In this document: positions 41,922-49,534 of the stretch, piece after piece
Numbering within the stretch: position 1 is the first letter of the stretch
How the letters are laid out: each line of letters begins with the position of its first letter
Assembly: GCF_000383595.1 (NCBI RefSeq)
Contig: NZ_KB911581.1
Coordinates: 4,060,396 to 4,124,395 of the forward strand
DNA length: 64,000 nt
Direction of reading: 5' to 3'
DNA from: Streptomyces bottropensis ATCC 25435
Lineage (GTDB): Bacteria > Actinomycetota > Actinomycetes > Streptomycetales > Streptomycetaceae
Position numbers and translations under genes: made by a program
Notes under the pieces: generated by a model
What the model was told of the DNA's origin: nothing
What the model saw: the letters and a program-made list of their open reading frames with translations, nothing else
Databases searched by the model: none

Positions 41922-42800
41922 GTGCACACCATCGGTGTCAACCCGTGGGTCTGGGCCTCGCCGGTCGACGACGAGGCCATGGCCGAACTGGTGCCGCGGA
42001 TCGCCGCGTTCGGTTTCGACGCGGTCGAGCTGCCGATCGAGCAACCCGGCGACTGGGACCCGGCCGGCACCCGGGACCTGCTGGCGGCGTACGGCCTGCG
42101 CGCGGTCGGCGTCGTTGCGGTCACCTCGCCCGGACGTGACCTCGTGAACGCCCCGCCGGAGGCCGTCGCCTCCACCGTGGCGTACCTGAAGACGTGTGTG
42201 GACAGTGCGGTGACCGTAGGCGCGTCCTGCGTCGGCGGCCCGGTCTACGCCGCGGTGGGGCGGACCTGGCGCATGACACCGCCTGAGCGCGCGGCCTGCT
42301 ACGCGGACGTCCGCCGCGCCCTGCGGCCAGTGGCCGACTACGCGGGGGAGCGGGGCGTGAGCATCGGCGTGGAGGCCCTCAACCGCTATGAGACGAGCGT
42401 CGTCAACACGGTCGAGCAGGCGGTGGAGCTGATCGACGGCCTGCCCGCGAACGTCGGTCTCATGATCGACACCTATCACATGAACATCGAGGAGGCAGAC
42501 CCCTACGAGGCGCTCGTCACGGCCGGCCCGCACATCAAGCACGTCCAGGTCAGCGGCACCGACCGCGGCGCCCCGGGCGCCGACCACTTCGACTGGCCAC
42601 GCTTCCTCGCGGGCCTGGCCACGACCGGCTACGGCGGCGCGGTGTGCATCGAGTCGTTCACCGCGCAGAACGAGGCCATCGCCACCGCGGCCTCGATCTG
42701 GCGGCCGCTTGCCCTGTCGCAGGACACCCTCGCCCGCGACGGGCTGTCCTACCTCCGAACTGTCCTCCGTGGACTGGAAAACGCTCCCTCGACCGGGTGA
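41922..42800 (+). CDS. Sugar isomerase/epimerase (AP endonuclease 2-like TIM barrel)
   Basis: A 292-residue TIM-barrel protein (PF01261). It resembles D-tagatose/D-psicose 3-epimerases: start IGVNPWVW, catalytic Glu in GVEALNRYE, metal ligands in MIDTYHMNIEE (Asp/His), HIKHVQVSGTDRGAPG (His) and CIESF (Glu). The family includes ketose 3-epimerases, isomerases and, as reported more recently, enzymes acting on 3-keto-sugars. It follows the importer by four bases with a GTG start, so it probably acts on the imported sugar in the cytoplasm. Confidence 0.87.
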   Translation: MHTIGVNPWVWASPVDDEAMAELVPRIAAFGFDAVELPIEQPGDWDPAGTRDLLAAYGLRAVGVVAVTSPGRDLVNAPPEAVASTVAYLKTCVDSAVTVGASCVGGPVYAAVGRTWRMTPPERAACYADVRRALRPVADYAGERGVSIGVEALNRYETSVVNTVEQAVELIDGLPANVGLMIDTYHMNIEEADPYEALVTAGPHIKHVQVSGTDRGAPGADHFDWPRFLAGLATTGYGGAVCIESFTAQNEAIATAASIWRPLALSQDTLARDGLSYLRTVLRGLENAPSTG

Positions 42801-43054
42801 AAGGGGTCGCTTTGGCTTCCGTACGGCGTAGTACGCCACGTGAATCGGCCCACGCGGAACCGCCCTACGGTCCGACCGGACCGTGCACCGAGCGCCGTAC
42901 AACTCGCCGACAGTACGGCGGTCGGCACCGAGCGAAGCGCAACGCCCACGCCCGTACATCGTGTCCCCTCCGCGCGTCCTCATCCCCGCACGCCGAGTAG
43001 CCCGGTCGGGCCGTCATCCCCCCTTCCGCCCGGGAACCGCCATAAGGAGAAAGC
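42801..43054 (+). promoter_or_regulatory. Intergenic region before beta-helix gene
   Basis: 254 bases without a gene; AAGGAG at about 43043-43048 is the ribosome site of the next gene. No palindrome or terminator of note was seen. Confidence 0.35.
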
Positions 43055-45430
43055 GTGTTCACAGCCCGCACGATACGAAGGCGGCTTCTCGCCGTAGCCG
43101 CCACAGTCGGTTTAGCCGCGACCGCCGTGATGGCGTTCCCCGCGCCCGCATCCGCGGCTCCCCTCACCGTGCACGTCTCGCCGTCCGGCACCGGCACCGA
43201 CTGTTCCAGCGCGCGGCCCTGCTCACTGACAGCCGCGCAGGCGGCGGTGCGATCGCTCAACGACGCCATGTCGGACGACATCGTGGTGCAGTTGGCCGAC
43301 GGCGTGTACCGGCTGGCCGAACCCTGGCGGCTGACGGCGCAGGACTCCGGCTCAGGCGGTCACACGGTCGTGTGGCGGGCCGCCCCGTCGGCGCGTCCGG
43401 TGATCACCGGTGCCCGGGCGGTCACCGGCTGGTCGGTGGCCGACACAGGCAAGAACATCTGGAAGGCCGACGTGCCCGCCGGTCTCGACGCGCGGCAGCT
43501 CTATGTCGACGGTGCGGTCGCCACCCGGGCACGGACGCAGGTGAACAGGGCCGATTTCACGGCCTCCAGCGCCGGAATGAGGTTCTCGGGCGGTGGGCTG
43601 AGCTATCTGAACAACCTGGCCGGCCAGAGCCGGATCGAGGTGGAGAGCGTCAACTCCTTCACCGACCGGTACTCGCCGGTGCAGAGCATCAGCGAGAACT
43701 TCATCACGATGCAGCAGCCGGCGTGGAACAACAACAACTTCGGCTACGACACCCTCATGCGGCCACACCGGGCCGGTCCGTTCTACCTGTCCAACGCGTA
43801 CGAGTTCCTGGACTCGCCCGGCGAGTGGTACCTCAACCCCACGACCGGAGCCCTGTACTACATCCCCCTGGCCGGGCAGAACATGAGCACGGTCAGCGTG
43901 GAACTGCCGACGCTGCAGTCGCTGCTGAACGTCGGGGGAACGTACGGTGAGCCGGCGCACCACGTCACGTTCAGCGGGATCACCTTCACCGGTACGAGCT
44001 GGCTGGGCGCCAGCAGCAACCAGGGTTACGCGGACCAGCAGACCGGCGCGTACCTCGCCGGCAACTGGAGCTGGCCGAGTTTCGACTCCTGTCACAACGG
44101 GTGCACGCAGTTCGAGGCCGCCCGGCCACACTGGCGGCAGATGCCGGCCGCTGTGCAGATCTCCGCCGCCAACACCATCACCTTCAGCGACTCCCGGTTC
44201 GTCAACCTGGGCCAGACGGCCATCGGTATCGGCAACGACGCCAACGCGCACGCCAGCGGAGTCGGCCTGGGCGCCGGCGACATCACGGTGACCCGGTCGG
44301 AGATCGCCCGAAGCTCAGCCGGTGGCATCGTCGTGGGCGGCGTGCGGGCCGACGCCCACCACCCCGGCGACCAGCGCATGGTCAACAGGGACATCACCAT
44401 CAGCAACAACCGCATCCACGACCTCGGGGCGGACCATCGGGGCATCGTCTCTGTCCTGACCACGTACGTCACCAACAGCACCGTCGCTCAGAACGAGGTC
44501 TACAACCTGCCCTACTCCGGCATGTCGATCGGGTACGGCTGGGGCGCCAACGACGCGGGCGGCAGCAACCACTACGCCAACCGCGGCCTGTACGACTACC
44601 AGCCGCGCTACACGACGCCGACCACCGCGTCCAACAACCGGCTCATCGGCAACTACATCCACGATGTCATGCAGCAGATGAACGACGGTGGCTGCATCTA
44701 CACGCTCGGTTGGAACCCGAGCGCGACGATCAGCCGGAACCACTGCCTGCGGACCAACGGACACTTCGGGCTGTACTTCGACGAGGGCTCGAAGTACTAC
44801 ACGGCCACCAACAACGTCTTCTCCAGCACCGGTACGTGGGCGACGGCCAACTACTGGGGTGGCGAGAACATGGGGAACTGGACTGTTACCAACAACTGGT
44901 CGACCAACGGCAGTACCAACGTGACCAACGGGGACCGCGGCAACGTGGTCTCCGGCAATGTCACGGTCACCAACGGCAACTGGCCTTCCGGTGCCCAGGA
45001 CGTGATGGCGTCCGCCGGACCGCGGGACACCACCCCGCCGCCCCCGGCTCAGCAGATCGTGGGCGCGCAGTCGGGCCGTTGCCTGACCGTCCCCGGCGCC
45101 GGCACCACCAACGGCACCCAGACCCAACTCCAGGACTGCACCGGCGCACCCGGCCAGACCTGGACCCACACCGCCGGCAAACAACTGACCGTCTCCGGCA
45201 ACAAGTGCCTCGACGCCAGCGGACGCGGCACCACCAACGGCACCGCCGTCGTCATCTGGGACTGCAACGGCCAGAACAACCAACAGTGGAACGTCAACCC
45301 CAACGGCACCATCACCGGCGTCCAGTCCGGACTGTGCCTCGACGCCAACGCCGCCGGCACCGCCAACGGCACCAGGATCACCCTCTGGTCCTGCCACGGC
45401 GGCACCAACCAGCAGTGGGCGCTGCGATAG
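43055..45430 (+). CDS. Secreted right-handed beta-helix enzyme with lectin module (GH141-like)
   Basis: A 791-residue secreted protein. Signal peptide about 1-34. A parallel beta-helix fills about 38-655: VHVSPSGTGTDCSS and LTAAQAAVRSLND open it in the way of pectate-lyase-like and GH141 proteins; ITFSDSRFVNLGQTAI, DITVTRSEIARSS and DITISNNRIHDLG are successive coils; GLYFDEGSKYY may carry catalytic acids. GH141 members remove fucose or act on xylan, which would suit the hemicellulose theme, but this is inference. A ricin-type lectin module (668-791) ends the protein. GTG 43055 has AAGGAG upstream. Confidence 0.83.
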   Translation: MFTARTIRRRLLAVAATVGLAATAVMAFPAPASAAPLTVHVSPSGTGTDCSSARPCSLTAAQAAVRSLNDAMSDDIVVQLADGVYRLAEPWRLTAQDSGSGGHTVVWRAAPSARPVITGARAVTGWSVADTGKNIWKADVPAGLDARQLYVDGAVATRARTQVNRADFTASSAGMRFSGGGLSYLNNLAGQSRIEVESVNSFTDRYSPVQSISENFITMQQPAWNNNNFGYDTLMRPHRAGPFYLSNAYEFLDSPGEWYLNPTTGALYYIPLAGQNMSTVSVELPTLQSLLNVGGTYGEPAHHVTFSGITFTGTSWLGASSNQGYADQQTGAYLAGNWSWPSFDSCHNGCTQFEAARPHWRQMPAAVQISAANTITFSDSRFVNLGQTAIGIGNDANAHASGVGLGAGDITVTRSEIARSSAGGIVVGGVRADAHHPGDQRMVNRDITISNNRIHDLGADHRGIVSVLTTYVTNSTVAQNEVYNLPYSGMSIGYGWGANDAGGSNHYANRGLYDYQPRYTTPTTASNNRLIGNYIHDVMQQMNDGGCIYTLGWNPSATISRNHCLRTNGHFGLYFDEGSKYYTATNNVFSSTGTWATANYWGGENMGNWTVTNNWSTNGSTNVTNGDRGNVVSGNVTVTNGNWPSGAQDVMASAGPRDTTPPPPAQQIVGAQSGRCLTVPGAGTTNGTQTQLQDCTGAPGQTWTHTAGKQLTVSGNKCLDASGRGTTNGTAVVIWDCNGQNNQQWNVNPNGTITGVQSGLCLDANAAGTANGTRITLWSCHGGTNQQWALR
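45056..45419 (+). repeat. Lectin-module inverted repeat, right arm
   Basis: 364 bp nearly identical to the reverse complement of 32483-32846. It ends 11 bases before the stop of the beta-helix gene. Confidence 0.9.
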
Positions 45431-45477
45431 CGGAATCAACGCCTGTCCGCTCCTTCGGGACAGGAGCGGATGCCGGC

Positions 45478-45507
45478 GGTGGGGCCCGAGTGGGTGCGGG
45501 CCCCACC
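45478..45507 (+). terminator. Terminator hairpin after beta-helix gene
   Basis: GGTGGGGCCC at 45478-45487 pairs perfectly with GGGCCCCACC at 45498-45507. A smaller hairpin CCGCTCC/GGAGCGG lies at 45447-45469. Together they should stop transcription leaving the beta-helix gene. Confidence 0.75.
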
Positions 45508-46278
45508 GCCCCCGGTGAATCTGTGGATCTGTGGACCCGTGCTGAACGCGGTACGCCGCCGGCCCCTGCCGGCCTCTCCCTGTCGTCGCGCGAGCCCCTG
45601 GACGCAATGCCGGTGACTCCGGCTCTTTCCGGTCGTGCAGCGGGGTGCGCCAAGGCCCGGACGCGTCGAAAGTGACCGGACGGCCGCCCCGGCTGCCCTT
45701 TCTCTTGCGGTTGGAGGTCTGGTCCCTCTTCTCCGGGATGACCGCCTTGATGCGACGTCGTCGCAGGTGGGCGCGGTTGGCGCGGGACGAGTACACCTTG
45801 TCCGCGGCGGCCGGGCGCGGGGCCGGCCGACGGGTGGACGGACGCGGATCACTGAGGGCTGTCCGCGGCCCGGTCGGCGGTCAGAACGAACGACAGCGGT
45901 CGGCGCTTGCCGTCGGCAACAGGTGCATCGTGCTGGTCAGTCCGCCGCGGGACCTTCCGAGCAGGGCTTCCTTCAGACGGAGTCGCCCTGGCGGGCGGCT
46001 TCGGCGATCAGGTTCTCCAGCAGGACGGTGAAGACACCGGCGTTCCGCCAGACTCGGTGAGTTGCCTGCGCGTCACGAAAGTCTTCCTACCGATCCGCCT
46101 CCCGGACGGGTCCGGAACGACGAGACTGATCACGACATCACACAGACCCCAGGAGCGCAGGAAGCCCCGTCGGGGCAGGGTGACCAAATGGGTCCCCTGG
46201 CCCGACGGAGTTCGATCGGCCGGACGGTGCGTTACTGGCGCCCGGCAGGCGCCGGTGTTGTGTGCGGCGCTCCCCGGC
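45508..46278. other. Region of IS debris between beta-helix and LPMO genes
   Basis: Apart from the IS5 remnant at 45655-46150, the stretch holds no supported gene. GCCCC/GGGGC at 46164-46176 is a small hairpin downstream of the LPMO gene that may contribute to its termination. Confidence 0.4.
45655..46150 (-). mobile_element. IS5-family transposase remnant
   Basis: Decayed insertion sequence. On the minus strand, 45805 to 45660 reads YSSRANRAHLRRRRIKAVIP and SRGGRPVTFD, a segment of IS5-family (IS427-like) DDE transposases just before the last catalytic Glu. Upstream parts such as VADGKRRPLSFVLTADRAAD (about 45875-45935) and a start-like RRQLTESGGTPV are in other frames, separated by stops. 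The segment after VTFD is lost. TGATCACGACATCACACAGACC at 46127-46148 looks like the terminal inverted repeat of the 5' end. Not functional. Confidence 0.7.
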
Positions 46279-46953
46279 TCAGCCGAAGTTCACGTCGCTG
46301 CACCACATGTAGGCCTGGTCGAGGTGCGAGGCCTGCCAGATCACGAACACGATGTGGTGTCCGGTGTAGCCGCCGGTCTGGACGGGGAACGTGATGTCCT
46401 TCGCCGGGGCGAAGCGGCCGGTCTGCGTGATGAAGTCGAGGTTGCCCCAGCCCAGGGTCTGGGTCTTGGGGTTGAAGCCCTGCTTGCTCACGTAGACCTT
46501 GAAGTAGTCGGCACCGTGGGACGCCTGGTCGTACAGGTGGACCGAGAAGTTGTTGCCGACGGTGGTGGTCTTCCACTGCCCGGGCTTGTCCAGGCTGGCG
46601 TTCCTCGAGAGGTTGTTGCTGCAGAGCGTCCCGTCGGGGGTCCGCGCCTGGAACTGGCCACCGAGGCCGTCGCGGAGCGCGCTCATCCAGTTCCACATGG
46701 TGTCGGAATTGGCCTGGAAGGCCTGCCAGCACATGGGGTCTTCGGTCTGCATGGCCGGGTTCGTGTGGTTGTTGCCCCACGTCTTCCAGCACTGGTACGC
46801 GCGGGAGGCGGGGCCGACGATGGTGCCGTGAGCCTGGGCGGGCGCCGACCAGGTGAGTGCGCCGACAACCACGGCGAACAGCATGACGAGCGCCTGGAGA
46901 GGCCGGCGTAGGGACGACCGCGAACGCCCGGTTAACGGACTCTGTTTGCGCAT
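46279..46953 (-). CDS. AA10 lytic polysaccharide monooxygenase
   Basis: A 224-residue secreted copper enzyme that oxidatively cleaves crystalline cellulose or chitin. Signal peptide 1-41 ends in PAQA, leaving His42 as the mature N-terminus, required for the copper histidine brace; the second His is His146 in DQASHGADYF. Cys pairs (CW, MCW, LCSNN, WCSD) fit disulfides of AA10. The C-terminal HHIVFVIWQASH supplies the axial region. No binding module or lectin is attached. A perfect CebR box lies 34 bases before the start, so repression relieved by cello-oligosaccharides is expected, which favours cellulose as substrate. Confidence 0.9.
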   Translation of the reverse strand: MRKQSPLTGRSRSSLRRPLQALVMLFAVVVGALTWSAPAQAHGTIVGPASRAYQCWKTWGNNHTNPAMQTEDPMCWQAFQANSDTMWNWMSALRDGLGGQFQARTPDGTLCSNNLSRNASLDKPGQWKTTTVGNNFSVHLYDQASHGADYFKVYVSKQGFNPKTQTLGWGNLDFITQTGRFAPAKDITFPVQTGGYTGHHIVFVIWQASHLDQAYMWCSDVNFG

Positions 46954-46986
46954 GTGGGGGGACTCCTTCCAGTTGCAAGGCTGTCA

Positions 46987-47000
46987 TGGGAGCGCTCCCA
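46987..47000. promoter_or_regulatory. CebR operator
   Basis: TGGGAGCGCTCCCA, a perfect 14-bp palindrome identical to the known Streptomyces CebR box, 34 bp upstream of the LPMO start codon. CebR is a LacI-family repressor of cellulose-use genes released by cellobiose or cellotriose. Confidence 0.9.
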
Positions 47001-47039
47001 ACGGTAGGACTTCTGAGTGAGATGTCAATGAAACAAACG

Positions 47040-47331
47040 GAGTTGAATACAGTGGTGGGCGGCGAGCAGGGGGAGAAGAAGGACAAGGCTGCCAACCGGA
47101 AGAAGAAGTGCGGCCTGGGTGGCCCGCCCACACGCCACGACTCCGGTCTCCACAGGGAACGGAACACCGTCGAGCGGCTGATCAACAAGCTGAAAGCCTG
47201 GCGGGGCATCGCGACTCGATACGACAGGACACCCGAGAGCTGTCTCGCCGGCCTCCACCTCCGCGCCTCGATGATCTGGATCAACGACGTACGGAAGGCA
47301 ACCGGTTGATCACGACGTCACACAGGCCCTA
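47040..47331 (+). mobile_element. IS5-family transposase C-terminal remnant
   Basis: The frame to 47309 encodes ERNTVERLINKLKAWRGIATRYDRTPE and then SCLAGLHLRASMIWIND, the C-terminal catalytic-Glu region of IS5-family transposases. The N-terminal two thirds are missing. TGATCACGACGTCACACAGGCCCT at 47307-47330 resembles the IS end, and matches 21 of 24 bases of 46127-46150 in the same orientation. The GntR gene on the other strand ends inside this end sequence. Confidence 0.75.
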
Positions 47332-48099
47332 ACGCCGCAGCCGGTTCGGCTCGCCCGGCCCGCTGCGGCGCACCACCCACGCCTCGGTGATGTGGGTGAA
47401 CATCGCCTCTGCCGCGCCCCTGGGGTCGTGCGCTGCGATCCGCTCGCAGATGCGCCGATGGCCGTGGTTGGACGCGACGCAGAAGGCGCGGCCGGTTCGG
47501 CCCATGTAACGGGCGGAGTTGATGACCTGGCGCTCCAGCGAACGGACCACGGCACGGCCGATAGGGTTTCCCGACGCCTGCATGACGGTGTCGTGGAACG
47601 CCCGGTCCTCCTCCTGGTACGACGCGGGGTCGTCGACGAGCTCATCCATCCGCTCCACCAGAGCGCGTAGCTGGTCGATCACCTCGGCGTTCGCCAGGCG
47701 GGCGGCGACGTTGGCCATATCGGACTCCAGCGCGCGGCGGGTCGCGACCAGGTGATCGAGGATGGCCAGGCTCTCGTCCTCGGCGATGGTCGCGCCGAGG
47801 ACCAGCTCGTCGAGCATGTTCCACATCGCCGGTGGGGTGACCATCGTCCCGGCGCCCTGGCGGACCTGCACCAGCCCCTTCTCCTGAAGCACCTTCACCG
47901 CCTCGCGCACCACGGTGCGGCTGACCGAGAAGGTCTCGCAGAGCACGGGCTCGGGGGGCAGCGGCGAACCGGACGGATGGACTCCACGGACGATCCGCTC
48001 CACCAGCTCAGCCGTGACCGCGGCGGCGAGATTCGCCGGGCGCCGACTCCAGGCGGGGGCCTCGGAGGCCTCTGCGGATGACTGCGGTACTGCCGTCAT
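47329..48099 (-). CDS. FadR-type GntR regulator
   Basis: A 256-residue transcription factor. After a 25-residue tail, a winged helix-turn-helix (PEPVLCETFSVSRTVVREAVKVLQEKGLVQV) is followed by an all-helical FCD domain with metal/ligand residues (DRAFHDTVMQASGN; NHGHRRICERI). It is divergent from the sugar importer at 48259 and likely controls it through the ATACGTCATACGAGTT repeats between them. The stop codon lies in IS-end DNA, so the extreme C-terminus may have been altered by the insertion. Confidence 0.87.
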   Translation of the reverse strand: MTAVPQSSAEASEAPAWSRRPANLAAAVTAELVERIVRGVHPSGSPLPPEPVLCETFSVSRTVVREAVKVLQEKGLVQVRQGAGTMVTPPAMWNMLDELVLGATIAEDESLAILDHLVATRRALESDMANVAARLANAEVIDQLRALVERMDELVDDPASYQEEDRAFHDTVMQASGNPIGRAVVRSLERQVINSARYMGRTGRAFCVASNHGHRRICERIAAHDPRGAAEAMFTHITEAWVVRRSGPGEPNRLRR

Positions 48100-48258
48100 G
48101 ACACCCCCCGGGACCCGTGCCGTACCAAGGATGTTCGCCTACTGTACGGCATCACTGTTGACGTCATACGTCATACGAGTTACATACGTCATACGAGTTG
48201 CGTTCCTCCTCAACCTCAATCGCCGGACCGCCGGCCACCCAAGGAGAGTGGAGCAGCA
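48100..48258. promoter_or_regulatory. Divergent promoter with paired 16-bp direct repeats
   Basis: ATACGTCATACGAGTT occurs at 48166-48181 and 48184-48199 (18-bp period); ACGTCATACG occurs a third time at 48161-48170. TTGACGTCA at 48157-48165 may include a -35 element. AAGGAG precedes the binding-protein gene. Confidence 0.7.
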
Positions 48259-49530
48259 ATGAAGCAGCGAACACTGTGGTCGGCGACCGTGGTTGCCTGG
48301 CTCGTTGCCTTAGCCGGCTGCGGAAGCGCCTCCGACCCGGATGCGGCGTCGGGTGGTTCGAAGGGCAAGCTCGTCGTCTGGGACTGGAAGTCCGGCGACG
48401 CCACGGCGTCCTCGTACGTCGAGAAGGCCAAGGCCGACTTCGCCCAGCAACATCCCGGCGTGACGGTCGAGTTCGTCGCGCAGCCGTTCGAGCAGTACTA
48501 CACCCTCCTCGGGGCCGCCATCCAGGCCGGCAAGGGGCCGGACGTCATGCTCTTCAACGGTGGCGGGCAGGTCCGTGACCGCGCGGACTCCCTTCTGCCG
48601 TTGGACGAGTACGTCCGTGATGACAGGGAGCGGCTGGCCGGGTGGGAGGCCTTCACCGAGGACGGCAAGACCTACGCCGCTCCGGTGACTTTGCAAGGGC
48701 ACCCGATCTACTACAACAAGTCGCTCTACCGGAAGGCAGGGCTGGACCCGGAGCAGCCGGCCACCAGCTGGGGCGAGTTCGTCGCCAACTGCCGGACCAT
48801 CACCAAGGCGACCGGTGCCAGGTGCTTCGCGCAGGGCAACAAGGAAGGCATCGGTATCCAGTTCTTCCTGTCCGGGCTCGGCTCGGGCGTTCTGTCGCCC
48901 ACGGAGTACGACGACTGGATCGCCGGCAAACGAGACTGGTCCTCGCCGGCGGTCAAGCGGGTCTTCTCGCTCTGGAAAGAGGCCAACGACAAAGGCCTGA
49001 ACAACGACGGGGCGAACTCGACGGCGATGTTCAACGACGCGTTCGCGGTGTTCCAGTCCGACAAGGCCGCCCACGTCATCGGGTTGATGTCGGACATCGG
49101 GCACTGGAAGGACTTCGCCGAATTCCTTGACGCCGACAATGTCGGCGTCATGAAGTCGCCGGTCGTCACGGTCGGTGCCACGCCGAGCCTTCCCTACGAC
49201 GGCGGCATCGGCTACGCCGTCGCGAAGTGGACCAAGGACCCCAAGGTAGCCGCCGACCTGGTGCGCTCCCTGACCTCGACCGACGCACTGAAGTCGTTCT
49301 ACGCCGACGCGGGCGCCATCGCGGCCGACCGCACCGTGGACGTCTCGAGCGGTGGACCGGCCGTCGCCACCATCGTGTCCGAGATCGACCGTGGCAAACC
49401 CGCCCTGCACGTGGCCCTGTCGTCCAAGACCGCAGATTTGATGGGGCGGCTGTCTCAGCAATTGCTGAGCGGATCGGTCACGGTCGACGCGGCGGTCGAG
49501 CAGCTGGCGGCGTCCGACCAGGCGGGCTGA
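48259..49530 (+). CDS. Sugar ABC transporter substrate-binding lipoprotein (MalE type)
   Basis: A 423-residue CUT1-type solute-binding lipoprotein. Lipobox LAGC at about residues 17-20, then the start of the fold LVVWDWKSGDAT, the hinge region GPDVMLFNGGGQV, the YYNKSLYRKAGLDP segment typical of oligosaccharide-binding proteins, and TLPYDGG-like VTVGATPSLPYDGG near the end. It would bind a mono- or oligosaccharide for the two permeases encoded next. No ATPase gene is present in the operon; a shared MsiK-type ATPase encoded elsewhere is usual in Streptomyces. Confidence 0.9.
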   Translation: MKQRTLWSATVVAWLVALAGCGSASDPDAASGGSKGKLVVWDWKSGDATASSYVEKAKADFAQQHPGVTVEFVAQPFEQYYTLLGAAIQAGKGPDVMLFNGGGQVRDRADSLLPLDEYVRDDRERLAGWEAFTEDGKTYAAPVTLQGHPIYYNKSLYRKAGLDPEQPATSWGEFVANCRTITKATGARCFAQGNKEGIGIQFFLSGLGSGVLSPTEYDDWIAGKRDWSSPAVKRVFSLWKEANDKGLNNDGANSTAMFNDAFAVFQSDKAAHVIGLMSDIGHWKDFAEFLDADNVGVMKSPVVTVGATPSLPYDGGIGYAVAKWTKDPKVAADLVRSLTSTDALKSFYADAGAIAADRTVDVSSGGPAVATIVSEIDRGKPALHVALSSKTADLMGRLSQQLLSGSVTVDAAVEQLAASDQAG

Positions 49531-49534
49531 GGCC

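Noticed and set aside
45645..46911. Plus-strand frames in the IS debris as genes
   Set aside because: They run opposite the IS5 transposase remnant and the LPMO gene, which have clear family matches.
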